64,000 bases of DNA from Aptenodytes patagonicus (lineage: Eukaryota > Chordata > Aves > Sphenisciformes > Spheniscidae): contig NC_134951.1 in NCBI RefSeq assembly GCF_965638725.1, forward strand, positions 29,829,746 through 29,893,745, in the 5' to 3' direction. Shown here in pieces: positions 22,801 through 34,800 of the stretch (position 1 is the first letter of the stretch; each line of letters begins with the position of its first letter). A program made the position numbers and the translations under genes. Below the pieces are notes generated by a model that saw nothing but the letters and a program-made list of their open reading frames with translations, searched no databases and was not told where the DNA came from.

Positions 22801-25800
22801 ATAGATGGAGGGGAAGAAGGTCAAAAAGAACCTTCCTAGGAGAGATATCTGACCTGACCTTGTAGAAGGAGGAAAAGGGAAGTAGAGTCAGTCACGGAGT
22901 ATGAAAAAGCAAGATGCAAACATTCAGATACGATTGTTACAGAAGTTTAAAAAATTAATGCAGTTTTATTTAAAGCTTCCATTGCACAATTACTGTGACT
23001 CAGCTGACACGTGGTAACTTGCTTTCTGAACCCTGTGACAAACGAGTACAATTGTAACTATGTTGTCTGAGAGCTGAAGCACTATGAAAGAAGTCTTTAA
23101 CATGTAGTTGCACTTTCTGCCATTCCATATTATAGATGAAATGAAGGCTGGCCTTCCTCTACCTTTCCCATCCTATGCAAAGAACCTTCTGATATCTCTG
23201 TGCAAAGAGGTCCCCTTCCAAGTGAAGTGTATATCCTGCTGCCAGATACTACGCTCGCATATGGAATTAACAGCTCATTTCAGGTTTGTGAGAGACAGCT
23301 GTCTTTTAATATGAACATCCATAGAACGATAACAGATAGGCTGTTGCAGATGGAGTAAGAGTGCACTTCACTCATAAGAGAGAAGCGAAAATATACTTTA
23401 TTGATATAAAACAGTGAGTTAACAAAGTTCAGTGGTAAATGCAACAGTGGTTTAACAAGATTCGATGGCAAGGTACACTTGATTATTTACTGCATAGGGG
23501 ACAGGGTCAGGCAAAACTGTCAGTGAGACCTTCCCGTTGAGTCATGAGGTTCAGAAAGGACCCCCTTGCTTTCTAAACTCCTTCTCAGAGAGGAGTCTAG
23601 GTGTGGCTGAATCCAGTCCTAGTCCCAGACTTGATCAACAGTTTATGTCTAAAGGATTACATATGCACAATCAATCCTCTATATCGCTTAGCTAAGATTT
23701 CAAAGTTTAGCATGCTGTTAGTCACCTACCGAGGATCTGTTGCAGCAAGGCATCTCTCAACCTCAAGGAGTAACCTTGAGAGGTGTCCCTACTCAAGGGG
23801 AGATTCTGTTGTGCAGTCCACTGCCGTGCAGGAGAGCTCAAAGGGCTCTTGGGCTGCTCGCTATTTATGGGGGTAAGATGATTGCCTCAGTCATATTTGC
23901 ATACCGATCACTGTGGTTAGGTGGGCACATTGCTCACAATAGCCTTTGGCTATTGTGGTGTTATCTGGCTCCCGAATCCACTTTGAGCCACACGCAGCTA
24001 TCACGACCAGCATCTATTAAGACTGCCCCTGGTAGTTACTGCTTGAGCCGGGGGAGATGGCCACAGGAGCCAAATCTCCTGTAAAGGAGATAAAGGTCAG
24101 GTTGAGGGGAGGGAAGGGGAGCACACTGTCACATAGGCAGGCGTGTTCTTAGTGGTGCTAGTGGATTTCAGGGCATCTAGGACCATCTGAATGTTGACTC
24201 CCTGAGTAAACTATAAAACAATTGCCCCCTTTCCATATCTTTTACGCCACCTTACCCCACGCAATCCACTGCAGAATGCTGATCGATGTCTGTATCCTTT
24301 TTGTTACTTTTTGTAACAGAACAACAAAACTCGTCTCCATTGCACTATTTCTAAGTTGGCAGCATTTGATTTCTAAAATGTACTGAGTCATAGAATCATA
24401 GAATCATTAAGGTTGGAAAAGACCTCTAAGATCATCGAGTCAAACCGTCGACCCAACACCACCATGCCCACTAAACCATGTCCCTAAGCGCCTCATCTAC
24501 ACGTCTTTTAAATACCTCCAGGGATGGTGACTCAACCGCTTCTCTGGGCAGCCTCTTCCAATGTTTAACCACTCTTTCAGTAAAGACATTTTTCCTCACA
24601 TCCAATCTAAACCTCCCCTGGTGCAACTTGAGGCCGTTTCTTCTCATCCTATCGCTAGTTACTTGGGAGAAGAGACCAACACCCACCTCACTACAACCTC
24701 CTTTCAGGTAGCTGTAGAGAGCAGTAAGGTCTCCCCTGAGCCTCCTTTTCTCCAGGCTAAACAACCCCAGTTCCCTCAGCCGCTCCTCAGAAGACTTGTT
24801 CTCCAGACCCCTCACCAGCCTTGTTGCCCTTTTCTGGACACGCTCCAGCACCTCAATGTCCTTCTTGGAGTGAGGGGCCCAAAACTGAACACAGTATTCG
24901 AGGTGCAGCCTCACCAGGGCCGAGTACAGGGGCACGATCACTTCCCTACTCCTGCTGGCCACACTATTTCTGATACAGGCCAGGATGCCATTGGCCTTCT
25001 TGGCCACCTGGGCACACTGCCGGCTCATGTTCAGCCGGCTGTTGACCACCACCCCCCAGGTCCTTTTCCGCCATGCAGCTTTCCAGCCACTGTTCCCCAA
25101 GCCTGTAGCGCTGCATGGGGTTGTTGTGGCCAAAGTGCAGGACCCGGCACTTGGCCTTGTTGAATCTCATACAGTTGGCCTCGGCCCATCGATCCAGCCT
25201 GTCCAGGTCCCTCTGCAGAGCCTTCCTATCCTCACGCAGATCAACACTCCCGCCCAACTTGGTGTCGTCTGCAAACTTACTGAGGGTGCACTCGATCCCC
25301 TCATCCAGATCATCGATAAAGATAGTGAACAAGACCGGCCCCAAAACCGAGCCCTGGGGAACACCGCTCGTGACCGGCCGCCAACTGGATGTAACTCCAT
25401 TCACCACAACTCTCTGGGCCCGGCCGTCCAGCCAGTTTTTTTACCCAGCGCAGAGTACACCTGTCTAAGCCATGAGCCGCCAGCTTCTCTAGGAGAATGC
25501 TGTGGGAGACAGTGTCAAAGGCCTTGCTGAAGTCCAGGTAGACCACATCCACAGCCTTTCCCTCATCCACTAGGCGGGTCACCTGGTCATAGAAGGAGAT
25601 CAGGTTGGTCAAGCAGGACCTGCCTCTCATGAACCCGTGCTGGCTGGGCCTGATCCCCTGGTTGTCCCACACCTGCCTTGTGAGCACCCTCAAGATGAAC
25701 CGCTCCATAATCTTCCCTGGCACCGAGGTCAGGCTGACAGGCCTGTAGTTCCCCGGATCCTCCTTCCGGCCCTTCTTGTAGATGGGCATCACATTGGCAA

Positions 25801-28800
25801 GCCTCCAGTTGTCCGGGACCTCCCCCATTAACCAGGACTGCTGATAAATGATGGAGAGTGGCTTGGCGAGCTTCTCTGCCAGCTCCCTCAGCACTCTCGG
25901 GTGGATCCCATCTGGGCCCATAGACTTGTGAGCATCCAGGTGGCGTAGCAGGTCGTTGACTGCTTCCTCTTGGATTATGGGGGGGTTCATCCTGCTCGCC
26001 GTCCCTGTCTTCCAGCTCGGGGGGCTAAATACCCTGAGGATAACTGGTCTGCCTGTTAAAGACTGAGGCAAAGAAGGCATTGAGTTCCTCAGCCTTTCCT
26101 CATCCTTAGTGACAATGTTCCCGCCCACATCCAATAAGGGATGGAGATTCTCCCTGGCTCTCTTCTTGTCATTAATATATTTGTAAAAACATTTTTTGTT
26201 GTCTCTAACGACAGCGGCCAGATTGCGTTCTAGCTGGGCTTTTGCTTTTCTCATTTCCTCTCTGCATGACCTAACGAGATCCCTGTACTCTTCTTGAGTT
26301 GCCTGCCCCTTCTTCCACAAGTGGTTAACTCTCCTTTTTTTCCTGAGTCCCAGCAAGAGCTCCCCGTTCAGCCAGGCTGGTCGTCTTCCCCGCCCGTTCT
26401 TCTTAGGGCATATGGGGACAGCCTGCTCCTGTGCCTTTAAGGCTTCCTTCTTGAAGATCGTCCAGCCTTCCTGGACCCCTTTGCCCTTCAGGACCGTCTC
26501 CCAAGGGACTCTCTCAACCAGCGTCCTGAACAGGCCAAAGTCCGCCCTCCGGAAGTCCATGGTTGCGGTTTTGCTGCCCCCCCCTCCTTACTTCACCAAG
26601 AATGGAGAATTCTACCATTTCATGGTCGCTAAGCCCAAGACGGCCTCCGGCCACCACATCTCCCACCAGTCCTTCTCTGTTTGTAAACAGTAGGTCGAGT
26701 CAACAACATAAGCATCAATCGAAGTTCTAGTTTTGGAAATTATCACCTAATTCTCTTTAAAGTGCAGGGACTAGATAGGCATTGCGTGTTTTTGTTGGCA
26801 AGCTAGTAGGTGAGTTAAAGTATATAGAGGACACTATTTCCATGCAGTAATTTCTGTAGCTACTAGGTAATATTTCAAAGTACAGCTGAAAGTTTAAAAA
26901 TGTTTCAGGTTACAATATAACATCTTTATTTTTTTTTAATCCATTCTAGAACACGTTGTCGTAATTCTGGGCCTGTGGCACTGTCAAAGAAGAGCATCTC
27001 CCAAGTTGCAGAGATATTTAAAACAAAAGGTCACTGCGAGAACTGTGACAAACTGTTTGCTGATAAGAATCAGATCACCCAGCATAAGCAAACCACTCAA
27101 CATAACATTAAAGTTCTTACTACAATGGAAGAGTCCATCTTGATGTTCTGTCATATCAATGGAAAAAATAAAAATCAGCCTCATTTATGCCATATTGTGG
27201 ATCGGTCAAGACCACTGCTTAAAAGACATTTGACTTCGAATGAGTCTACCAGTGAAAGGGGGTCTACTCCTTCAAAACGGAAGAGCGATTCAAAAGATAA
27301 AAATGAAGATCATGTAGCAAACCAAAGTCAAGGTAGTGCTTGCAAAGTAAAAGCCTGGTTTTGTGAATGCCTTCAAAAGTTTTTTACAGAAGAGTCAGTA
27401 GAAAAGCATATTTTATCAGCAAATAGGATCTGTCACAAGTGTGCTGTGTGTGGAAAGCTTGCTGAAAATTCAAGCATTATCCGCCTGCATATGAGTCGAT
27501 TCCATGGGGGAGCACACTTGACTAATTTTCTTCTCTGGTGCAGAGCATGCTCTGTAGATCTCGGAGAAGAGGATATCATGGGACATGTGACTGAATTTCA
27601 TGGTGGACATAGCTACTATTATGAGCAAGAAGCTCTAGAAGATGAACCTATGCCATCCGCTTCTGACACAGCGTGCATTTCTGCAGGTGAAAGGAAAGAT
27701 TGCATTCCTAGTCCTATGGAACTCTCCCCTGGAAAAAGTCCTATTCTGGGAAAATGGCAATGCCGCATTTGTGAGGAGATGTTTGAATCTGAAGAGAGCG
27801 TTAAACAACATTGCATGTCCTTAGAAAGCCATGCATTTCACAGATACTGCTGTGGCTTATGCAGAAATCACTTTCGGAAAGTAGGAACTCTACAGCGACA
27901 CTTCCAAGAGCATCATAACCAGGAGGTACAGACTAAATACTTCTGTGGCCTTTGTGGTAATCTCTTCTTTGACACACAAGAGGAATTTCTAATCCATTAT
28001 AAGGAGATTCATAGCATGGACTATGCATTTGTGCCTGAGCAGATGGAAGTATCAATAAAAAAAGAGGAGGACTTCCTCCCGGTAGAAAAAGGAGACCGTT
28101 TAACCTGTGGTTGCCGGACAACTTATGTCTCCAGAATAAACAGGAGGAACGATTATGTGAATTGTCAGAAAGCCATGTTGCAAAAAGGAAACTTATGGTT
28201 TCGATGCTGCTTCTGTTCTGCAACTGCACAAAATTTTGCTGATTTGAACAGTCATCTCAACAGTCACACGTCACTGAAACATAAGGAAGAGATGTATGTT
28301 GTTAGATGTGCTGCGTGCAACAAAAACTTCGACGATCTTCAGAGCGCACATCAGCACTATCACATGAAACACTGCTTCCTGCAGAAACCTGATCTATCAA
28401 GTCTTGCATCAGAATCAGAAAATACAGTATTCAAGTTCACAGCAAGTGGGGCTTGTGTGGACAGAAAACCTGACAAGCTAAAATTTCAAGCATCTCCATC
28501 CAAGACTCAGGAAAGACCACAGTCGTCTCCTCTGCATGGACCAATACAGGGAAAGAAAGAAAAAAAGGAGAACTTGGCACACTCTGAAGAACCTGGTGAA
28601 GGTTTGTAGAAATTTTACCATTAGAAAAATATTGTTGTCTTTAACACACTCTGTTTCAGTGTCAGTACAAGTATGTAGCGCCATTTGCCTACATCCAGTC
28701 TATAAATCAGCTCAGAATTTAATATTTGTTATTTCTGAAAGCTGCATCTTGAATTCTCAGTATTTGAGTTTCCAGAACTTGGACTCAACAATTTATTGCT

Positions 28801-31800
28801 ATATGCTGTCTGCATGAAGTCTTTATAAAACAAGAAGTAGGCAGATGTGAGAACCCTGGGTCTAAAACATTTAATTTTCAAATTATTTGGGAGCATAATT
28901 TGGTGTTAAAAGGAAGAGGACAATCAAGGACCCCAAATAGAGATCTAACTCCTAGAAATGTAAAAGTGGTCTATATTACACACATTCAGGAGAAACTTGC
29001 CTTCTTTGTATGTATAAATATTTACGAGCCTGGTAGTGCTTTCTGTGTGGGAAGTCCTATTACAACACCATCTTCTCAGTTTCCTTAGCTTGCCAAAAAA
29101 TAATTTCAGCTGAGAATTTATATTCTCAGTATGTATTAGGTTTTTTGCCTTGAGCATGCAAATATTTTGGAAGTTCATGTCACTTCTAAGAATGATATCA
29201 AGAATGCTGAAGGTGTACCTTGTGTTCAAAAATTGGAAGTGTTTTTAATTACTCATGGTGTCATAATACTTTTGATTAAAAGGTTGACATTTATGTTAGA
29301 TATACAGGAAAAAGTATGTCTCTAAACATTTTACGTGCTTTTATGCATGTAAGCAATTAAATGTCACAGAGACTTGCCATAGTAGGGGGTGCACAGTTGA
29401 ATATTAAATGGACTATTAAAATGTTTCAGTGCAGGACAACAGCTTTCTGTGCCTACCACAAAACTATCCAGCTTTACACCATCGTATAGCTAGATTCTAC
29501 TTTCTTTGTCTGATTTATGCATTACTAAATGCTACTTCAGTTGATTTAAAAACAATGCAATCGCCAAATAAGATCATTTTTTGTAACTTTTAGCTTATAG
29601 AACAGTTGAATACATGAATTTTCAAAAGTGTATCTTAAGTTGATGTATGTTGGTTGACCAGAAAGTCAGGTGAACTTTAAATGCGTCCTTTTTATCCCAT
29701 TGAAGATGGTGAACTTCCTGATCTTGACTACCTGAGTACCATGACTCACATTGTGTTGGTGGATCTGGACAACTGGGGAAGCTTATTCTCGCAGCTGCCA
29801 GCTAACCTGAACCAAGGGACATTTATCTGGGGCTTTCAAGGTAAAAAGTGGTTGAAGAAAATAGGAAGATAAGATTAACAAGTCTACACAAATACTTGAG
29901 CAGAGATTCTTTGAATCTGAGAGAATAAAGAACAGGAACAAGCAGCCACTAGGGCTTCTTAAGTCACAGTGTCAGAGGCACCATGTAATAGAAATGTTCT
30001 TGAACTTTTCTAACTCAGTCTTAACCTCCTCTGCTCTTATTATTCCTTGTAGAATATTGTTCCAGAATTGCTGAATGGTTTAGGAGTCTTTCTGGCTTCC
30101 CTGTTGAACTTTCTTAGGCTGTGTCAGCCTAAGAAAACTACTAGGTTTTCGTAATTATCAGGACAGCCATAATACTCAGAGACTATTTTCTTTCTAAATC
30201 CCAAGTCCTTGTCATAATGTTCTTTTACTTTTTAGTTCTAAAAGGCATGATTTTACGTTCTTGTACTTGAATTTTGTTCTGTCTCTGGCTTGCTCCTTAA
30301 GGATGTCCCTGGTCATCCTGTACATCAGTATGTGTATCTCACATCTGGAAGGTACCAGTAGTGGTACAAGGTGATTGATGGAACTTATTGTTATGGGTTT
30401 GTAAGAAAACTCTTTGCGAAGTCTACCAATAGCATCCCTTTAACTTGATACTTTTCCTTGCCTGACTATTCTTCAACCAACCTCTTGTCCACCTCAGGCT
30501 TTTTCTACTGGTTTTCTCTGTATCTGCCTTTATAATTATTTTGCCTATGGTACACTGGATACTTCAGTAAAGTCTAGATAAGGGATAGTTTCAAAATATT
30601 TATTGCCTGAAACATAGGCATCATCTTAACAGACTTGTAGGAATTGGCAGGTGTGTTTTACACATAGTAAACACCATTGCACTGCACTACTTCTTTATTT
30701 AATGTTCTTTATTATCTCTTCCTTTAAAAGATAATCAAGAACATCCTGAAAGCGGAGAGTTTTCATGCTGCTGAGGTTGGACAGAAAGGCCTGTTGATGC
30801 CTGAATCACTTTTTTTTTTTTTTTTCCTCTTAGAAACAGGTATTCCAGTTAGCTGATGAAGGCAGAGCAAGTATGTCTGTTAATGTAAAGTGTAAGTTCT
30901 TCAAACAGTCAGCTGTGCTCCTGGACCTGTAGTCTAATGTCTGGTTGTTAGGAGTTTTGGGGATGAATCCTCTGGTCTTCTCTGTTAAAGTGGGTTATGC
31001 TCCTGAGTTTTGTGTTCTGCTCAGGCACTGCTTCTGTATCATTACCTGTATTGTCATTACCTAGCCTTTGGCCTCTCTGTACAGTAACAGTATTCTTGCG
31101 CACGTGCTCATATGCACACAAAGCCACAGAAAATACTGATTTTGAGGGTTTCAGTTATACCTAATCATCCTGGATTTCTATTTCATCCTTGCTACCTGGC
31201 TGCTCCATTTATTTATATTCTCTTTTCTATATGGCTGAAGAACCTGTTGTTTGTTCTTACTATCTTTTGTGAGGTTTTGCCCAGCTTGACTTCTGGTCAA
31301 ATTTCATTTCACCTCTGCACTCCTTGACTTCTAAGGCTATTGTGATTTGGGGTTTGGTTGTGGTTTTTAATTGCTGAAGATTTGTTGTTTATTTCTATAA
31401 TTATTCAGTCCACTTGGCCTTGGAAAAACACTTTTTTTTTCCTTTTCTTTTTCTACAGATAAAAATAAGAAACTATTAGGAATCTGACTTGAAGAAATGT
31501 CAGGCCTGTTTGACATCTAAAGTCCAAAGCTACTCTGTTTGGGTTTTATAAAGAATTATTTAGCAAAGAATAATTTTTCACAGTTATGTCAAACTTTTCC
31601 CACTTGAATTCAGACACTTGCTTTCAGTCATACTTTGTTATTCTATTTAATTTACTCAAAACTGGTTTGTCATTAATTGACCCAAGCTTGTTTGTTATGT
31701 CAGGGTCTTCTGTACTGTTACTATTTTCCAAGGTTAAAATGCCCTGTTTTGATTCAGTAAGAAAAAATTGATTGAACACAGGAATGTCTGAACTGTATTG

Positions 31801-34800
31801 TTGTCAGAAATGTCTCTTCTCTGACCTATCTAAGAAAGAGAAATAATCCATAGTACAGTCTTGGTGTTACTAATCTATTGTTAGCAACCTCTATTAATAC
31901 GATAATCTTACCCAAAGGTACCTCTGTGCTAGTTAAGATACTGTGCCCAGGGATGTTCCAAACATGGGTGCCTTCTGGCACAGCCCAGCCCGTGTCAGTG
32001 CCACTCAATTTCTTGCTTCCCAAACCGGGTTGCTGCATGCAGGCTGCCTCGTGGGAATGGCTGCTGGAGCACTGGAACTGAAAAACCCATGCTGAAGAGT
32101 TAATGGTGATTAAAATGGGCCATATTCATATCAGAGAATACTTTAGCAGTTTATTAGTGTCAACTATATTGTTACATCTGGATTTATTGTTGTAGGTGCC
32201 TTCTCATAATAATGGTTTACAGAGTTATTTGATGCATGCTATTCTTGTTTGTTTAGCCTGTGAAAATATAGCGACATCCCTGTCTCTTCTGATTTTTTTC
32301 TGCATTTCCCAAACAACATTTCTGAATTTTTTATTATTATTATTTTTATATGATACTTCTGCGTTATTTCTGTTATTCCTATTGCTAATACAGTCTTAGC
32401 TTTGCTTTGAGTTCCTCCATTGTATTGCCCAGGCTCTGTACTGTTTCTGTTTTCAGATACTCAGTTGTTCTTCACTCATTTGTGGTCTAGCTCCCTCAGA
32501 GTAAATACAGTTCTCTCATTGTTTTCAGCTGTCCTGGTCAAATGTTTATGTTGTACATTTATGCAGCCAAAAGCCAGGGTTGGCTATTTCCCAAATAGCA
32601 GTGACCCAGGCTGTCACAACAGATGAGAACGACTTGCAAATGCTATTTTTCTCACAGATACCCCTAAATTGTTTCTGTGTAGTCTGTTGCTAAACCTTTG
32701 AGCTTTGAGATAATTTTTGATACCCTCTTATAGCCATTAGGTTGAAAAGGGCGGGGGGGGAACCAAAACCAAAAAGCCCAGGAGAAATCTACTGAAGATT
32801 GCTTCTACTTCTTTGTCAGACTAGGGTTGGGCAGGTTGGAATACACAATCCTCTGACGCCTGTTTACTTGAGCCTTAGTTTCACATGTCTTCACATGAAG
32901 TGCCATCAATAACTGCTTTCACTTTCTATTCAAATCTTTTCTTACATTCTGCCACTCTACCATCTGGCAAATAAAGCAACATTTTTTTCTTCCCCATTGC
33001 AGACCCATTATTTCTTAGCAATCGGGAATGTCATGAATTTCTTATTCACTCCCTTCAAATTGTCCTACCATTTGTTTTTCTTTTTATGTTGTCATAGTAA
33101 CTGTAAGCTCCTCTGTTTTTCCCTCTCTTCTTGAGAGACTTGCTGCTCCTTTCCTTTCCCTTGCAACCTGTTTCAGCCTGGTATTCTTTTTATCTGTATA
33201 GCAGGCCTGTTACTCAGCTTATCTCTATTATCCAACTATTTTCTCAGCCAGTAACTACATGTTTTAGGATACTGTTGAGAAAATTCCTGCACTTATTCCC
33301 CCACCCCCCCCCCACCCCCCGCAGCTGTAGCCTCATTTTCCTTATCCTTGACTGCATCCAAGTGTTTGTCAGGATTCTAGCACTTGTTTCAGCTCTTGCT
33401 CCAGTTCTTGGATCTTCTTTTTAAAGAGTTCTGTTATGTGATGTGTCAGGCAGTTATAGAGTGTGTTGGAAATAATCTTGGGCATTACATTAGTACAGGA
33501 TTCCTTAAGAGAAGCATTTCTGTTACTTGTACTATGTTCCCAGAGCTCCTCTGCTTCTGCACATTAACCATAACTGTGCTTAAAACTGGAAAAATTACAT
33601 CTTTGTGTCTAAACGCACATGACTTCTAGAAGATAAGTTTTTCAGGATTAGAAGAGAAGTTCGTACAGAATTGAATGAGAGGCTTTGTGTAGGATCAGGC
33701 TGCCTACTTAGCTACTTTTTCCTTTTTTGCTTTCTAACCCAAGAACAAGGGTTCCTTTGGGATTTTGGTTATATGTTTATTTTAGCTTTCACATTGGTCA
33801 AAATAAATTCTGTCTTTAAAGCCAGACTTATCTTTGCTTTTGCCTTCTTGCATTCTTAATTCATGGTGGCATTTCTGGTTTGTTTGGGGGGTTTTTTGTT
33901 TGCTTTTTTCTTTTTAATTTTTTTTTCCTTCTTCACTGTTTAGGAGGATACAGCAACTGGAAACCTCCAGTGCAGTGCAAAATTTACAATTATCTTAAGA
34001 GGATTGGATGCTTCTTTCTTCATCCACGTTGCGGTACCAGAAGAGAAGCAGCAGACTTTGCGCTCTGTGTTCATGTAAGTTATTGCATGCTTTATTGTTG
34101 TGTTTCTCTACCCAGAGAAGAGTGGCAGATGATATCTGCTATTGGTGTTATGTACTAATTACAGATGAGATTCTTAGATTCTCTTTGTGTGACTTCTGTG
34201 TCCACTAAAAAGAATGATAAACCTGTGTCCTGGTTTCGTCTGGGATAGAGTTAATTTTCTTCCTAGTAGCTGGTATAGTGCTGTGTTTTGGATTTAGCAT
34301 GAGAATAATGTGATAACACACTGATGTTTTAGTTGTTGCTAAGCAGTGTTTATACTAAGTCAAGGACTTTTCAGCTTCCCATGCTCTGCCAGGTGCACAA
34401 GAAGCTGGGAGGGGGCACTGCCAGGACAGCTGACCCAAACTGGCCAAATGAGTATTCCATACCATGTGACGTCATGCTCAGTATATAAGCTGGGGGGAAT
34501 TGGCTGGGGGGCAGCGATCACTGCTGAGGGAACGGGCTGGGCATCAGTCAGCAGGTGGTGAGCGGTTGCATCACTTGTTTTTCCTGGGTTTTGTTTCTCT
34601 CTGTTGTTTTCCTTTTCATTACATTGTTATTGTTATTATTCATTTCATTTTATTTCAATCATTAAACTGTTCTTATCTCAACCCACGAGTTTTCTTACTT
34701 TTACCCTTCCGATTCTCTCCCCCTTCCCACTGTCGGGGAGGATGAGCGAGCAGCTGGGTGGTACTTGGTTGCCGACTGGGGTTAAACCACGACAACCTGT

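Larger units (their letters stand above)
23284..26949 (+). other. ZNF451: ZNF451 intron filled by a solo LTR and a CR1
   Basis: Almost all of this 3.7-kb intron is mobile DNA: an LTR at 23342-24133 and a CR1 at about 24386-26700, both antisense to the gene. Only about 550 bases are unassigned. Confidence 0.85.

Noticed and set aside
23342-24133. Placing this LTR in the same family as the four ERVL-type LTRs
   Set aside because: Its ends, length, TATA region and polyadenylation region differ; only the 5-bp duplication size is shared.
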